A stretch of 64,000 nt of DNA, taken from the NCBI RefSeq assembly GCF_003945595.2, contig NW_024104293.1, forward strand, positions 1,236,501-1,300,500, in the 5' to 3' direction. Under the pieces are notes generated by a model, which was given only the letters and a program-made list of their open reading frames with translations, was not told where the DNA came from and did not search any database. This stretch comes from Pipra filicauda (lineage: Eukaryota; Chordata; Aves; Passeriformes; Pipridae). The number at the start of each line of letters is the position of its first letter. Positions within the stretch are counted from its first letter, which is position 1. Shown here in pieces: positions 1 through 11,046 of the stretch. Made by a program: the position numbers and the translations under genes.

Positions 1-334
1 AGTGAGGAGGGCTCTGAGCCCTGTGTGCTGGCAGATGGCAGTGGGACGAGTGCAGGAGGCAGTTGCCAAACGTGCCCTTCTGGTGGCCTGAAGCCCTTCT
101 CCCCCACCCAGGGAGTGATGTGTCTCTGAGGCATTTGCTTGGGTATCACAGTAAGGAATATCCCAGAGGTCTGATTCTCTTCTTTTAGTGACTTAACAAC
201 AAACGGGGAGGTTTGTTCAGTAACTCAGAAGGATTTCAGTAGCCCAGTGCTCATGGTAAAGCCTTCCAAGAGAGTGGGAGGAGGCAGCCTGAGTCAGAGC
301 TGTGCCAGGGGACCGAGGTGACCCTGTCCAGTGT

Positions 335-425
335 TCACAGAACCACAGAGTGGTTGGGCTTGGAGGGGACTTTACAGATCCCCTCAGTCCAACCCCCTGC
401 CATGGGCAGGGACACCTTCCCCTCG
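335..425 (-). repeat. CR1 LINE 3' fragment
   Basis: On the minus strand this is a CR1 3' end. The + strand reads cacagagtggttgggcttgg, then the typical ccaaccccctgccatgggca box and gggacacctt. It is truncated and has no coding capacity. Confidence 0.85.
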
Positions 426-2954
426 AGATATGTATGTTTTCTGCCCAGGGGAAATTAGTCCTGTTTTTCATGTTTTAGGGCATCATTTTCTTGAGGCGAA
501 ACAGAGACATGCCTGGATATGTATTTTTGGTGGAATTGGTGTCTCACTTTGGTTTAGGAGAGAACTAAACCTGTGGCTCATGCCCTTCTGTCCCTGTGCT
601 TGCAGTGTTGGTTGGGTGCCACAGACTGTGCAATTAAACCACAGAACATCTTTGGATACAAAGTCAGTAACCTGGAGCATTCCAGAGCCTTCCTGTGCTC
701 TCTAAAATGAATCCCCAGGCTCTGAGGACCATTTCTGCAGCACTGATTGTCCTCCTGTTACATGTACGTGCTCTGAAACAGCCCCTTGCCTCTGGTCCTG
801 GAGCTCCCCAGCAACCTGTGCTCCTTTGGAGGTGGGGAATTGCCCCTGGAGGGCTGTGGAATTGTACTGGTGCTGGTGCAAGTCATGGCCGAAAGCGCTG
901 GCAGGAATAAGGCTGTAACTCTTACAACTATGCAATGGCCAGACTGTTATTTTTCCCTGAGGATAATCTGGAAGAAATGTTTGTGCTGGCTTTGAAATGT
1001 TTCTGTGCAGTCCCAAAGCACCGACCTCCTAAAAACAGAGCGGGAATGTGCCAACACCTCCCTGAAAAGGGCCGTTCCCCAGGCATGTGCTCATCCCAGC
1101 CAGTGTGCCTGAACACTCACAAATAATAAAGGAAGGGAGCCACATGTCTAATTGAATCACAGGGCAATTAGGAGCCTTGAATGAAGGTTTGCAGATGCTG
1201 GCTTTGCAATTTATGGTTTGCACATTCCTGTTCCTACACTTTATAAGGACCAACGGACAGTGCGAAGCCTGTCAGCATATCCTGGTTGCCCTAATATCCT
1301 TACTTTTAAGAGTTCTATTTTGAGTAAGTGTTTAAATAGCTGAGGAGATGAATTTCATGCCTTCTTGCTGAATCAGCAAAGCCTTCAAATCTCCTGTTGC
1401 TTTTCTCCTCAGTTATTTATAGCTCGGGTTGTCTCCTCCCCAACACTTCACTCTTGGATCCTGTAAATCCGGCTCAGAGTCAGGCAAGACAAAGGAGTCA
1501 CGATGGCATGAGGAGGAGAGGAGTGGAGAGTGTAGGGCAGGGTCTGCCTCTGCCTTTAGAACTATTCCTGGCAGCAGGATCAGCAGTCCAAAGCCTAAGT
1601 CTTTCCTTTTGCTTTTCCATGCCACCTCCCTCTTCCCGCCTTATGGTGGAAACAGCCATTCCACAGACAGGGAATACCAAAATCCAGGTCTTCTTATACT
1701 TCTGGGGTGGAAAGAAATCTTCCAGCAAAGGGTCTGAAGCACAAAGAACGGAGGCAGGTCTGGCAGTGAGGCTCCAAGCCCACAGGAGTGTAGGGTGGGC
1801 ACAGGAGCTCTGCCCCTGGAGATCAAATCCAGCTGGGCTGGGTTTGCAAACTGTTCACTTCATTTTGCATATTCTGACAAAGCACAGGGCAGCTCATTTG
1901 TGGGTGTGGGAGCTTTGTTTGTGTGTCTCTGAGCTCTTGGTACCTGCAAATCCAGATTCAGTTCCAGATTTTACGTTTGCTCAGCTACTCACGGTGTTGT
2001 TCCCTATCCCAGTGTTTAACATACTCGCAGGGTGATCCAGCAATAGGCAAATATTTTACCTTAAAACACTAAACTGCCAATTTAAAAATAGAAACCCACC
2101 AGTTGCTGGGTTTAGTCACTGCAATTTCCCATCTGTTGTCAGTTGTAATTGCAGGGCACACGAGGCTGGATTGGCAGGGGCAAAAAAGCTGCTGCTCGTT
2201 CTGTGTCTTCTGTAGCAGAACCGAAAAGCCAAGTTGCCTTTGTGTGTGGCATTTGTGATCACACGGCTCTGGGGCAGTGCCAAGAGTCCTCCCGGCGGGC
2301 ACGGAGCATTCCAAGGAGCTCTGTGTGATGGACCTACATGGAACCTCCCCCTTGCAGGAGCTGTGCACAAAACCAGCGGTGCCCCCAGCTACCCACATAC
2401 CCCAAATGACGGATCTCTTTCTTAATGAGCTGCTTTGAAATGCAAATATATTTACATTTAAACAAAACAGAGCCCAAATATCCCCCCAGCAAAGCCCGGG
2501 TAAGCTCATTTACCGAGTAAAACGCTTCGTGTTTAAGGATGAGGTGGCAAATGATTTTTCATCATAATGTCTTGAGCTCTTCTATATCTTCGGTGATAAA
2601 ATCAGCTGCATTAACTGTGCTAAATACTCCGCTGAAGTCCTGAAACTTTTGTCTTTGCTGAAGGGGTTTACTGAGGACATTTGCTCCTCTGAGTGATTCC
2701 AGTGTCCTTTGACTGGTGTCTTCCAGAATACACTGAACAAGGAAATTAAAACTGGGTTTTGGGTTACATGAGAGAGTAAATTGTTCACTGAAACACAGAA
2801 TAGGAGTTACAGTTTACCTATCAGGTAATCTGAAAAACTATTTAGATGTTCAGGCTCACAGGGACGTAGTTCTCTTCTTGGGACCTCTGAGTTGATTTTG
2901 AGTTGGAGCCTGGCCCAGAGACATCCTGAGATCCTTTCCAACCTGAAGGATCCT
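426..2954. other. Intergenic sequence, no gene supported
   Basis: There is no recognisable repeat or gene. The + frame 1397-2035 stays open for 639 bp (first ATG at 1508), but it has no recognisable domain and other frames in the same stretch are open too, so I do not call it. Confidence 0.6.
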
Positions 2955-3150
2955 TCTTCACATGGAAGGATCTCTGGAGGCCATCTGGTCAAAGCCAGTT
3001 GAACTTGGGTCAGCTTGGGCTTGGCTGAGTTCTTAATATCTCCAGGCATGGAGGCTCCACAGCCTCTCTGGGTGACTTGTGCCACTGTTTGACTGCTCTC
3101 AAGTATGACAAGACTCTGCAGGTATTTGGGATTGGACACTTCCTTCATGT
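2955..3150 (-). repeat. Older CR1 LINE fragment
   Basis: The + strand carries ctctggaggccatctggtca, then aatatctccaggcatggagg and ctccacagcctctctgggtg. These are landmarks of diverged CR1 copies in reverse orientation. Divergence makes both ends approximate. Confidence 0.72.
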
Positions 3151-4125
3151 CTGTAAATAAAGGTTTTAGTAACAGAGGCCAAGGAGGGGTCAGTGTGGAT
3201 GTTCAGTAGGTGACATCAATACAGATAACGTGGCACAAACTTCAAGGTACTCTTAGGAACTGAAATAAGATAAATTGCATATTGTTCACACTGTCTGTGC
3301 TAATCTGATGAATTGTTCAGATGCACTGTCATAGTCCACTTGTCTTGTTTGCTCTCTGCTCCTTCCCTGCTGTCCCCATGGTCACACAGGGCAGGACCAG
3401 GACAGATTCCTGGTGGATGTGCAGCTCCAAGCAGCAGGAGGGAGCAGAGTCTGAGCAAGCCAAGGTTGTCCTGGAGCAGTGCAGCTGCAGTGCTGGCAGC
3501 TGTGCTGTGCTGGAGCTGAGACACTTTATTGGGAATGGGGGAGCTCACACTGCCCCAAGCAATGCTACACCACTCCAGGGCAGAGGGGCTGAGTGCCAGG
3601 GCTGTCTGGCTGTGCTTCCAAAGAATTTCTACCTTGGCAGTGGCGTGTGCATCTGGAATATTGCACTTCCCACTCCGCACTGCACTGCACATTTCTTTTC
3701 TCTCATACAGCTGACACACAGTTTAACAAATCATTATGTGGGCTCTGGGGAAAACCAGGTCGGTGGAAATGCAGAGATGGAGGAGCATTTCCATAATCTC
3801 CATGAATCTTTTCCTTTGAAGTGAAAATATTCCAAAAGGCAGTAAATGTCCTCACAGCATTTTGGCACCAACAGCCAGCCTGGGGCATCTTGAAATTCAT
3901 TTCTGAGTAGGAATAGATAGGAGTGGGGAATCTGGAGCACTGGGTTATAGTTCCACAGGGACAACAGATAAGGAAGCAAAACAATGGCTTTGTGTGAGAG
4001 CCTGGGAGGAATTTTTCTATAAATAGGGATTTGTTTCTCTCAATCATCTCTGAGAAAATATTGAATCCAGCAGGGCTGGCACGTAAAATCCTGACTGGGG
4101 AGAACTATAAATGATGATGATAAAT
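3151..4125. other. Intergenic sequence, nothing recognised
   Basis: Unique-looking sequence. Short open frames overlap one another on both strands and lack coding support. Confidence 0.55.
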
Positions 4126-4405
4126 GTAGAAGCTCCCAGGGCTGGAGCCCCTCTGCTCTGGAGCCAGGCTGGGAGAGCTGGGGGGGTTCCCCTGGAGAAG
4201 AGAAGGCTCCAGGGAGAGCTGAGAGCCCCTTGCAGGGCCTAAAGGGGCTCCAGGAGAGCTGGAGAGGGACTGGGGACAAGGGATGGGGGGACAGGACACA
4301 GGGAATGGCTTCCCACTGCCAGAGGGCAGGGAGAGATGGGATACTGGGAAGGAATTGTTCCCTGTGAGGGTGGGGAGGCCCTGGCACAGGTTGCCCAGAA
4401 GCTGG
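4126..4405 (+). repeat. CR1 LINE fragment lacking its 3' terminus
   Basis: CR1 landmarks occur in sense order: gagaagagaaggctccaggg, aaaggggctccaggagagct, ggaaggaattgttccctgtg and aggccctggcacaggttgcc. Similarity stops at about 4405, before the usual 3' end, so this copy is truncated at its 3' side. Confidence 0.88.
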
Positions 4406-5166
4406 AAGGGAAGAGCAGGTTCTCAGAAAATGTGGGAATCCCTGTCTAGACTTTTGCCTTCTAAAGATAAATACCCAAATGTATGTAAATTGGTTGTTGA
4501 GACTAAATGGAAATTCAGGGTTTTTTTCAGTAAGGAGCTGTGGAGACAGTGAGTTTTCCTCTTTTTACAGATCATAATTAGTCCCTTTGTACGTACTCCC
4601 AACTCACCAGTCACCCCCAAATCCTGCCTGCAGAAACCCTTCAACCTGGGGTGTTTACCAACCAGATCTGAAAATAGCTTCCCTTTTAATTATCTTGAGT
4701 AATCTAACCAAAGCCAACAGGTTTCTGCCCATTGCAGCCTGAGAGGTTTCTTTGATGCTCTGATGCACTGTGCTGGAGGATTTCCAAGGGAAGAAATGGA
4801 TGGAGAAAGACCAGTTAAATGCAAGGCCTCCTTTCTTTTGGCCAATTAATATCAATAAGATCTAGGACTTGCCTTTGCAGGAACACCAAAGCAGTAATCT
4901 AAATTAACTAAAAATGTGATTTTAACATGTATCAGTCAAACTGTACTGAGCCTCTGGGTGCTTCCTCGTAACCAGAGTTAATCTGGCCTCAATTTGATAT
5001 AGCTGCCTTAATTTCCAAACTCAAATTAAAGTGACTTGACTTCTGAGTAGAGATTTCATCAGTCTGTTTGAAAAGTTCATGCCTGGAATGCCCCTGTTTG
5101 CCCAGGCTCCTGATAAATACGGCAGCTTTAAAAAGAGTTGCTCCTGCCCTCCCTTGGCTGGGTCAC
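4406..5166. other. Intergenic AT-rich sequence, nothing recognised
   Basis: I see no repeat family and no supportable gene here. Confidence 0.55.
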
Positions 5167-5222
5167 CACAGTGGTTATTCCACAGTGGTTATTCCACAGT
5201 GGTTATTCCACAGTGGTTATTC
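5167..5222. repeat. 14-bp tandem repeat, four perfect copies
   Basis: The unit cacagtggttattc occurs four times without mismatch at 5167, 5181, 5195 and 5209. It is flanked by single-copy-looking sequence. The lack of divergence suggests recent expansion. Confidence 0.95.
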
Positions 5223-5394
5223 CCACGTTCTTGCTGCACATCAGTTGGCACCTCCTTTGGTTTTCTACAAGTAAATGTTCCCCTTTTGCTAAGAGATTTC
5301 TACAAGCAGGTGCTCAAAATGTTTTCTTTCTTGTGTCACAGATGCTGCTTTTCCAGGAGAGTGAACAACTGCCCTGTTCTTACTCTGTAGCCTC

Positions 5395-5470
5395 TTGTGC
5401 TGGTTTTGGCTGGGGGAGAGTTAATTCTCCTCGCAGTGGCTGCTGTGGGGCTGTGTTCTGGCCAGCTCTG
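5395..5470 (+). mobile_element. Probable ERVL-type LTR 5' fragment
   Basis: The stretch tgtgctggttttggctgggg, followed by agagttaatt and a gctgctgtggggctgtgttc segment, resembles the start of LTRs of avian ERVL-type endogenous retroviruses as I remember them. Only about 75 bp is present, with no coding region. A (TTTC)4 stretch follows at 5472-5489. Confidence 0.6.
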
Positions 5471-5489
5471 ATTTCTTTCTTTCTTTCTT

Positions 5490-8400
5490 GCCACTTGGCC
5501 ATGTCTCCATCACCCCTTGTTCAGAGCTTCCCCCCAGCACGGTGTAATTACTGCCTAAAACCAGCCTGACTGTCCCCAAGGTGCCTCCAGGATGCACTGC
5601 AGGTACTGCTGAGGAGTGACCCTCACAACTTCCACATTCCCAAGGAGTTTGGATAAGCATCAGAAAGGCTGGATGTTTATCTGAGCCCCCTTGGGTCTTC
5701 CAGTTGAGGTTAGAGATGTTTACTCTCAGAGCCCTGGTATTTCCTGCTCCTGACAAGGCCAGATATGCTCCAGTGGCCCTTTGAGGTGATATTTGTCTCC
5801 TGTTTTTACTCCCGTTTTTATCAGGTCACCAGTTCTTGGATGTGGGTTCAGGAAAAGACTTAAACACGTTCTTGGTCTGAAGTAACAACAAAGACTAGAA
5901 AATGGGCTTTAAAGGGCTGAGAGGGACAATGGGACATCCATCAGAGCCAGCAGGAGCTCTGACAGCAGGGGGGCACAACACACATCTGCACGACAGGAGC
6001 CTTGCATTCCTCTGGGGGAGAAGAGGAAAGTTGCTTTTAAGTGATAAGTTAAATAAAAAGAGGAATTAAGAACACGAGTGAACACTAGAAAGTGAATTCA
6101 TGTTCCACTTACGGCTACTGTCAAGCTTTGCCAGGACAGAAGGACTGCAAATCCTGCACACAAAAGTATGGGAATGATAAACAAAATGCATCCACCCTTG
6201 CTGAAGATCAGGAAGGAAGAAATCCCAGCTCACAGCATCAAATGCTCGAGCTCTAAGGCCACATATACTTTTGCTCTCAAAGAAGTTGTCACTTAATCAG
6301 CCCTCAGTGTTCAGGCTTGTGGGTACTGGAAATATGTTTTCTGAGATGTTTAACATACCAGGCCTACAGCTTAGGCCAGGATTTCTGCAGGAATGCCCCT
6401 GGGATCTGAGGAGCCAGAAGAACAAGCATGTCCAATCATCCCTCAAGGGTTTAGGAAGTGCCTTGAGGAAGGACACTGGCATTGAATTCCTGGTGTGACC
6501 AACCCTGCCTGAGGCTTTGGGGAAGAGAGATGCAGCTGTAGGGCAAAACATTAATCCCAGACAAACTGAGAATAACAGGGAAAGGCATTTTCTTAGTAAA
6601 TCTAATAAAAATGTTAAACCCCGAGCTAAGTATTGAAGAAGCATCTGAAATTTGCCTTTGAACTAGCACAGCTTTCATGTAAAGACAACTGAAATCTTCT
6701 GTGTGATAAAGCAAATAACTTTTTACCAAACAGATATTATTTTAATCTTAGTCCTTGAAGTTAACAAATTAACTTTCCCTGTGATTTCCCCACTTGTGAC
6801 AGCCCCTGGCTGTGTTTTTACTGTGGAACAGCTCTGGCAGACTGCGTGTCTCTCACATTCACTACAAAGTAAACAGGAATTTTTTCCAAGGGTAACTGGC
6901 TGGGCTCCAGTGGAAGAATGCAAGTTATTCATAAGTTCTGGTAGGCTCATTTCTGCTTAATATGGGTCTGTTTTTATTATGGATTTTATGGAAAAAAAAA
7001 AGTCGTGAAATTCTTTGAATCCCCTGGGATTCTTTTCTTCCAACATGTGGGAAATTGCCTTCCCCCATCCCCCAGCACATAATTAACTGCTGTTTGTCCT
7101 GATCCTGTTCCTCTTTTTCCCACCTTCAGGCCCAAGAGGCTGCCAGAAGGTTCCCCAGGGCAGCCAGGACATGCCAGGCTATTCTGAGGACACAACTGCT
7201 GTTGCAGACACTGCTCCCTCCTGGTGGTGGTGAGGGGTGAGGGGGTGCCAGCAGCACCTGCAGATTCCTGCAGCAGGAAGGGGCTGGATAACCCTGGCAG
7301 GAGAGGCAGAAAAGTCCTGCAGGGATTCCAGGAGGTTCAGCATTGAGGAAGCAGAGCAGGGGGAGGTGAATCCTGGTCCCAGGGACCCAACCCGGGCTTG
7401 CCCTGCCCTTGCCCGCCCTGGGCTCTGCAGCCACTGGGTTTGCTCTGTGGTTCTTTGTGTTCCTTTGGTGCTTTCCCAGGGATCCGTGGGGGAGCCCCTG
7501 GATCATTCCCGTCCATGGGGAGCTGGGGAGGGACGTACCAGCAGGGGAGAAGCTGTACAGGTGAAGGCTGAAGGGTTTGAGCTGTCCAAGCACCAGGCGG
7601 AATTTGGCTGGAGGCTTCCAAACAGACCGGAAGAGTTCTGAGGAGGGGGAGGAGTGAGGGAACTGGATGCATCAGGAAAGGGGTTAAATGATCATTACAC
7701 AGAAATACTGGTGGTGGCAAATGGGGACTGAGTTTGGTGAACAGGGAGGTGCAGTTCGAGCCTAAATTCCTCTTTCCCTGTGTGCACAAGAACAAGCCCA
7801 GAACTGAACTGGAACTGAGGACTTGTTCAGCCAAGTGAAAGTGTTCTCGGGCCTCTGCCCACAGCCCTGATAGCTCAGCTGGGGGAATCACAAACAGCAC
7901 TGCACTCCAAGTGGCTTGCATGTTAAAGGGGGTAGAGTTCAGGCCAGTGGTTCATTAAAACCAATAGTAAATTGAGTATTTAACTTTCATATTTCTATAC
8001 TACCTTTTTGTTTGAAATGTCAAGCTGCTTTACCATCAAAAGTGACTTAAATGTTGCAAAACTCTGAAGAGAAATAGTATTTTCTCTGGTTTTGTGTATG
8101 GGGAATGCAGAAAAAGGGTGGTTTACCTCAGGTCACTCCAGGGGAGCTGTGTAAGGGTGAGCCACAGAACCCTCTAACGCTGGATTTTTGGGTGGAAGGC
8201 ATCCTATGGGAACTGCACTGGGGAGTGAAGGGCATCACACGTGGTCTGTGGTTGGTCAGGGCCTGCTGGGGGGGCCTCAGGGGAGATTTTGTGGCCACAT
8301 ACATCTGTGTGGGGCTCTGGCTGCCTGCATGGGTTTGGAAATTCGAGTATTAAGAGGGGAGACTATTCATACAAATCTTAACATTGTGTGGCTTTTCTGC

Positions 8401-8779
8401 ATGTTCAAAGCACTGCCCAGACACCACCTCAATAATCCTGGGATCTTTCCAGGGAATGGGAATGTAAACAGAGTTTATCTCTTGCTCTGGCACTGGAGTA
8501 AACTGCTCGAGGCCAGCAGTGGGAGAGGCTCCCCTTCCCTTCTGAAATCCGGGGGACAAATCCCTCTGCAGGTGTGGGATGGACAAGGAAGGGCTGCTAT
8601 GGGAGAAGGCAAAGGGCAGCAACCCTTTGAGAGAAGAGTTCCCTGTGGGTGCCTGGGTGAGAGATTGAACACTTTAATACAGAGGAAACATGTAATACAC
8701 AACTAACTGAGGCCAAGCAAGCCTGCTTTCTGGTGCCTTCCTGAATCAGGAGGGGAGCTGGAAAGAAATCCCTCTGCCA
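5490..8779. other. Intergenic sequence, no gene supported
   Basis: There is no recognisable interspersed repeat. A GC-richer stretch (about 7130-7640) leaves overlapping frames open on both strands, with no domain that I recognise. Confidence 0.55.
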
Positions 8780-8925
8780 GGGACTCACCATTCCCTGGAA
8801 GTGTTCAAAAAAAAAGAGTGGAGGTGGCGCTTGGTGAGATGGTTTAGGGGCATGGTGGGGTTCAGAGGGTGGGCTTGATGATCCTGGAGGTCTTTTCCAA
8901 CCGTGTGGTTCTGTGATTCTCTGAG
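8780..8925 (+). repeat. CR1 LINE 3' fragment
   Basis: The segment has ccattccctggaagtgttca, then gggcttgatgatcctggagg and tcttttccaacc, and ends gtgattctctga. This is the CR1 3' terminus in sense orientation. Confidence 0.88.
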
Positions 8926-10714
8926 ATGAAGTGGAGCTGTGCCTGCCCTTCAGTGAATGGCCAGAGCAGGACCAGCTCTGGGCAAAGTCTAACACCCAGA
9001 GAACCAGAGGAGGGAGCAGGAGAGGAGGTGCCTCAACCCCCTGGGCTGAAAACAGGGCAATATGTCATTGCTTGGCAAAGAGAAAAACAGAGAAGCCAAT
9101 TTTAGGGCTTTTAGATATCACTGCAACTGCTGTGTCCCACAAAACTGAGAGGATTCCTGCTACCAGCAAACTGGGAGGGGTCTGTCCTTATTTCCTGTCC
9201 CTGAATGCCACTCACTTCAACATCTGTGCATGGAAATTGTGAAAAGGGTGCACCTGGGGTGCAGGACTTGTCCGTGAGCCGGGTCTTGAGCCTGCCTGGG
9301 AAGTAGCACTACATCCTTTGTGCTCCTAAAGCACTGCCCCATCAGCTGCTGTGCCACACAACAGTGGAGAACATTCCTTCAGGCACCAGGAGTTTTGTGA
9401 AAGCTTTATCTGAAGGTGGTCACAGGTCAAGCACATTTTTAATTTCTCTCCTTCACTTTACAAAGAACAGCAGATGGGGGGAACTATTCCTGAAACATGT
9501 TCCTTTTAGAATATTTTGGGAAACAAAACTATTTTTGAGGTTGCCCATAAACCTTGGGAGATGTTGGTGTTGGTTTAGTGCTGCGGCTCCTCTGGGATGT
9601 CCTCTGAAAGGTTTGTGCAGGTTTTTTTCATTTTCTCTTGACCTACTTGTCTTTTCCTCTCTCAAGCGTGTTCACACCTTTATTCTCCTACTAGAGATGA
9701 GCTACCAGTCAAACACAGGGTATATTTAAGCTTGGGTAGAGCCCATCTCATTTCTCTTTCAGAAACATTAAAAATTAATTTTAATTAGATAAAAATCACT
9801 GGATTACCTCTCTTTAAAACCACCTCTCTCTCTGCTTCTCTTCCTCCCCCCACGACTTTCTTTTGAAAGCATAATAAATTCCTTTCCTTGTTCTGGGTGT
9901 TTTCATCCACTTGTTAAATTCACTAATGAACCCTTTGTGTAAGTATTAGCCTGATCTTCCAAGCAAGAAACGGGAACAGAACAAAACTGGCAAAGCCAGA
10001 GTTCAGGTTTCTGTATTTCCTATAAACCACAACATCATCTTTAAAGCTCAGGATTTCCCTGCCTCTGCTTTGTTGCTCCTTCAGGTGTTGCCTGTCAGCT
10101 CTGTGCAAGCACAGCTTTGCCCTGAGCTGTTGGCAGGGGTGGGGCTCTCCAGAGGGACCTGGGGTGTGACAAAAGATGAAGTAATGGCTCCCTTTAAAGC
10201 ATTTAACCACCTCAAAACCTCGGTGGATGTTGGTCTGTCCATTCGGGCCAGGAAACTTCCCGCTCTTCTGCCTCCTGTCCTTCCCCTCCCACCACACAGG
10301 GTAAATCCGTTGCCCACTCCCATGGATTTTAACCTGTAAGGGATCCTTCCCTCACCACACGGACACCCTGCCAGGCTCCTGTCACAGTTACAACATTTCT
10401 AGTCACAGCAAGAATTAAAGAACGATTTTTAAAAGGTGCCTTCTTCCAGAAACCTCAGAAAGGGCCTCAGGTGGAGTGCACTGGCCATTCTCTCACCACT
10501 GGTGTTGGCACTTGATCAGTTTGATAAGAAAACAATAACCACAGAACCCACTTCCCCTCCAGGAAGTTTTTTTAATCAATGACTTATTTTCATGCCTAGA
10601 AAGCACATTTTTCCTGTCTGAGGAATGGGAAATGGAGGCCATTCTCAGTAAGAACACCACCTCTGTCTGTGCCTGATGTTCTGGTGCAAAGGCAGCAGCT
10701 CTGTGCTGAGGAAG
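8926..10714. other. Intergenic sequence, nothing recognised
   Basis: An AT-rich section around 9720-9830 contains attaaaaattaattttaatt, a run of homeodomain-type TAAT cores. It might be regulatory, but I cannot test conservation. Confidence 0.5.
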
Positions 10715-11046
10715 GGAGGCCTTCCAGCACCTGAAGGAGCTGACAGGAATGATGGAGGGACTTGGACAAGGGCCTGGAGGGACAGGACAAGGGGGAATGG
10801 CTTCAAGCTGACAGGCAGTAGATGGGATATTGGGAAGAAATTTCTCCCTGTGAGGGTGGGGAGGCCCTGGCACAGGTTGCCCAGAGAAGCTGTGGCTGCC
10901 CCTGGATCCCTGGAAGTGTCCAAGGCCAGCTTGGACAGGGCTTGGAGCAACCTGGGCTAGTGGAAGGTGTCCCTGCCCAGGGCAGGGGGTGGGACTGGAT
11001 GAACTTTAAGGTCCCTTCCAACCCAAACCATTCTGGGATTCTATGA
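10715..11046 (+). repeat. CR1 LINE 3' fragment with intact terminus
   Basis: The copy is about 330 bp, in sense order from ccttccagcacctgaaggag through aggccctggcacaggttgcc and ggcttggagcaacctgggct to the terminal gggattctatga. It is one of the least diverged copies in the window. Confidence 0.93.

Noticed and set aside
1397..2035. 212-codon open frame on the + strand
   Set aside because: It starts at TTG (first ATG at 1508), other frames in the same stretch are also open, the protein resembles no family that I know, and no splice or promoter context is visible.
4126..4405. GC-rich segment considered as a possible exon
   Set aside because: It is explained fully by a sense CR1 fragment.
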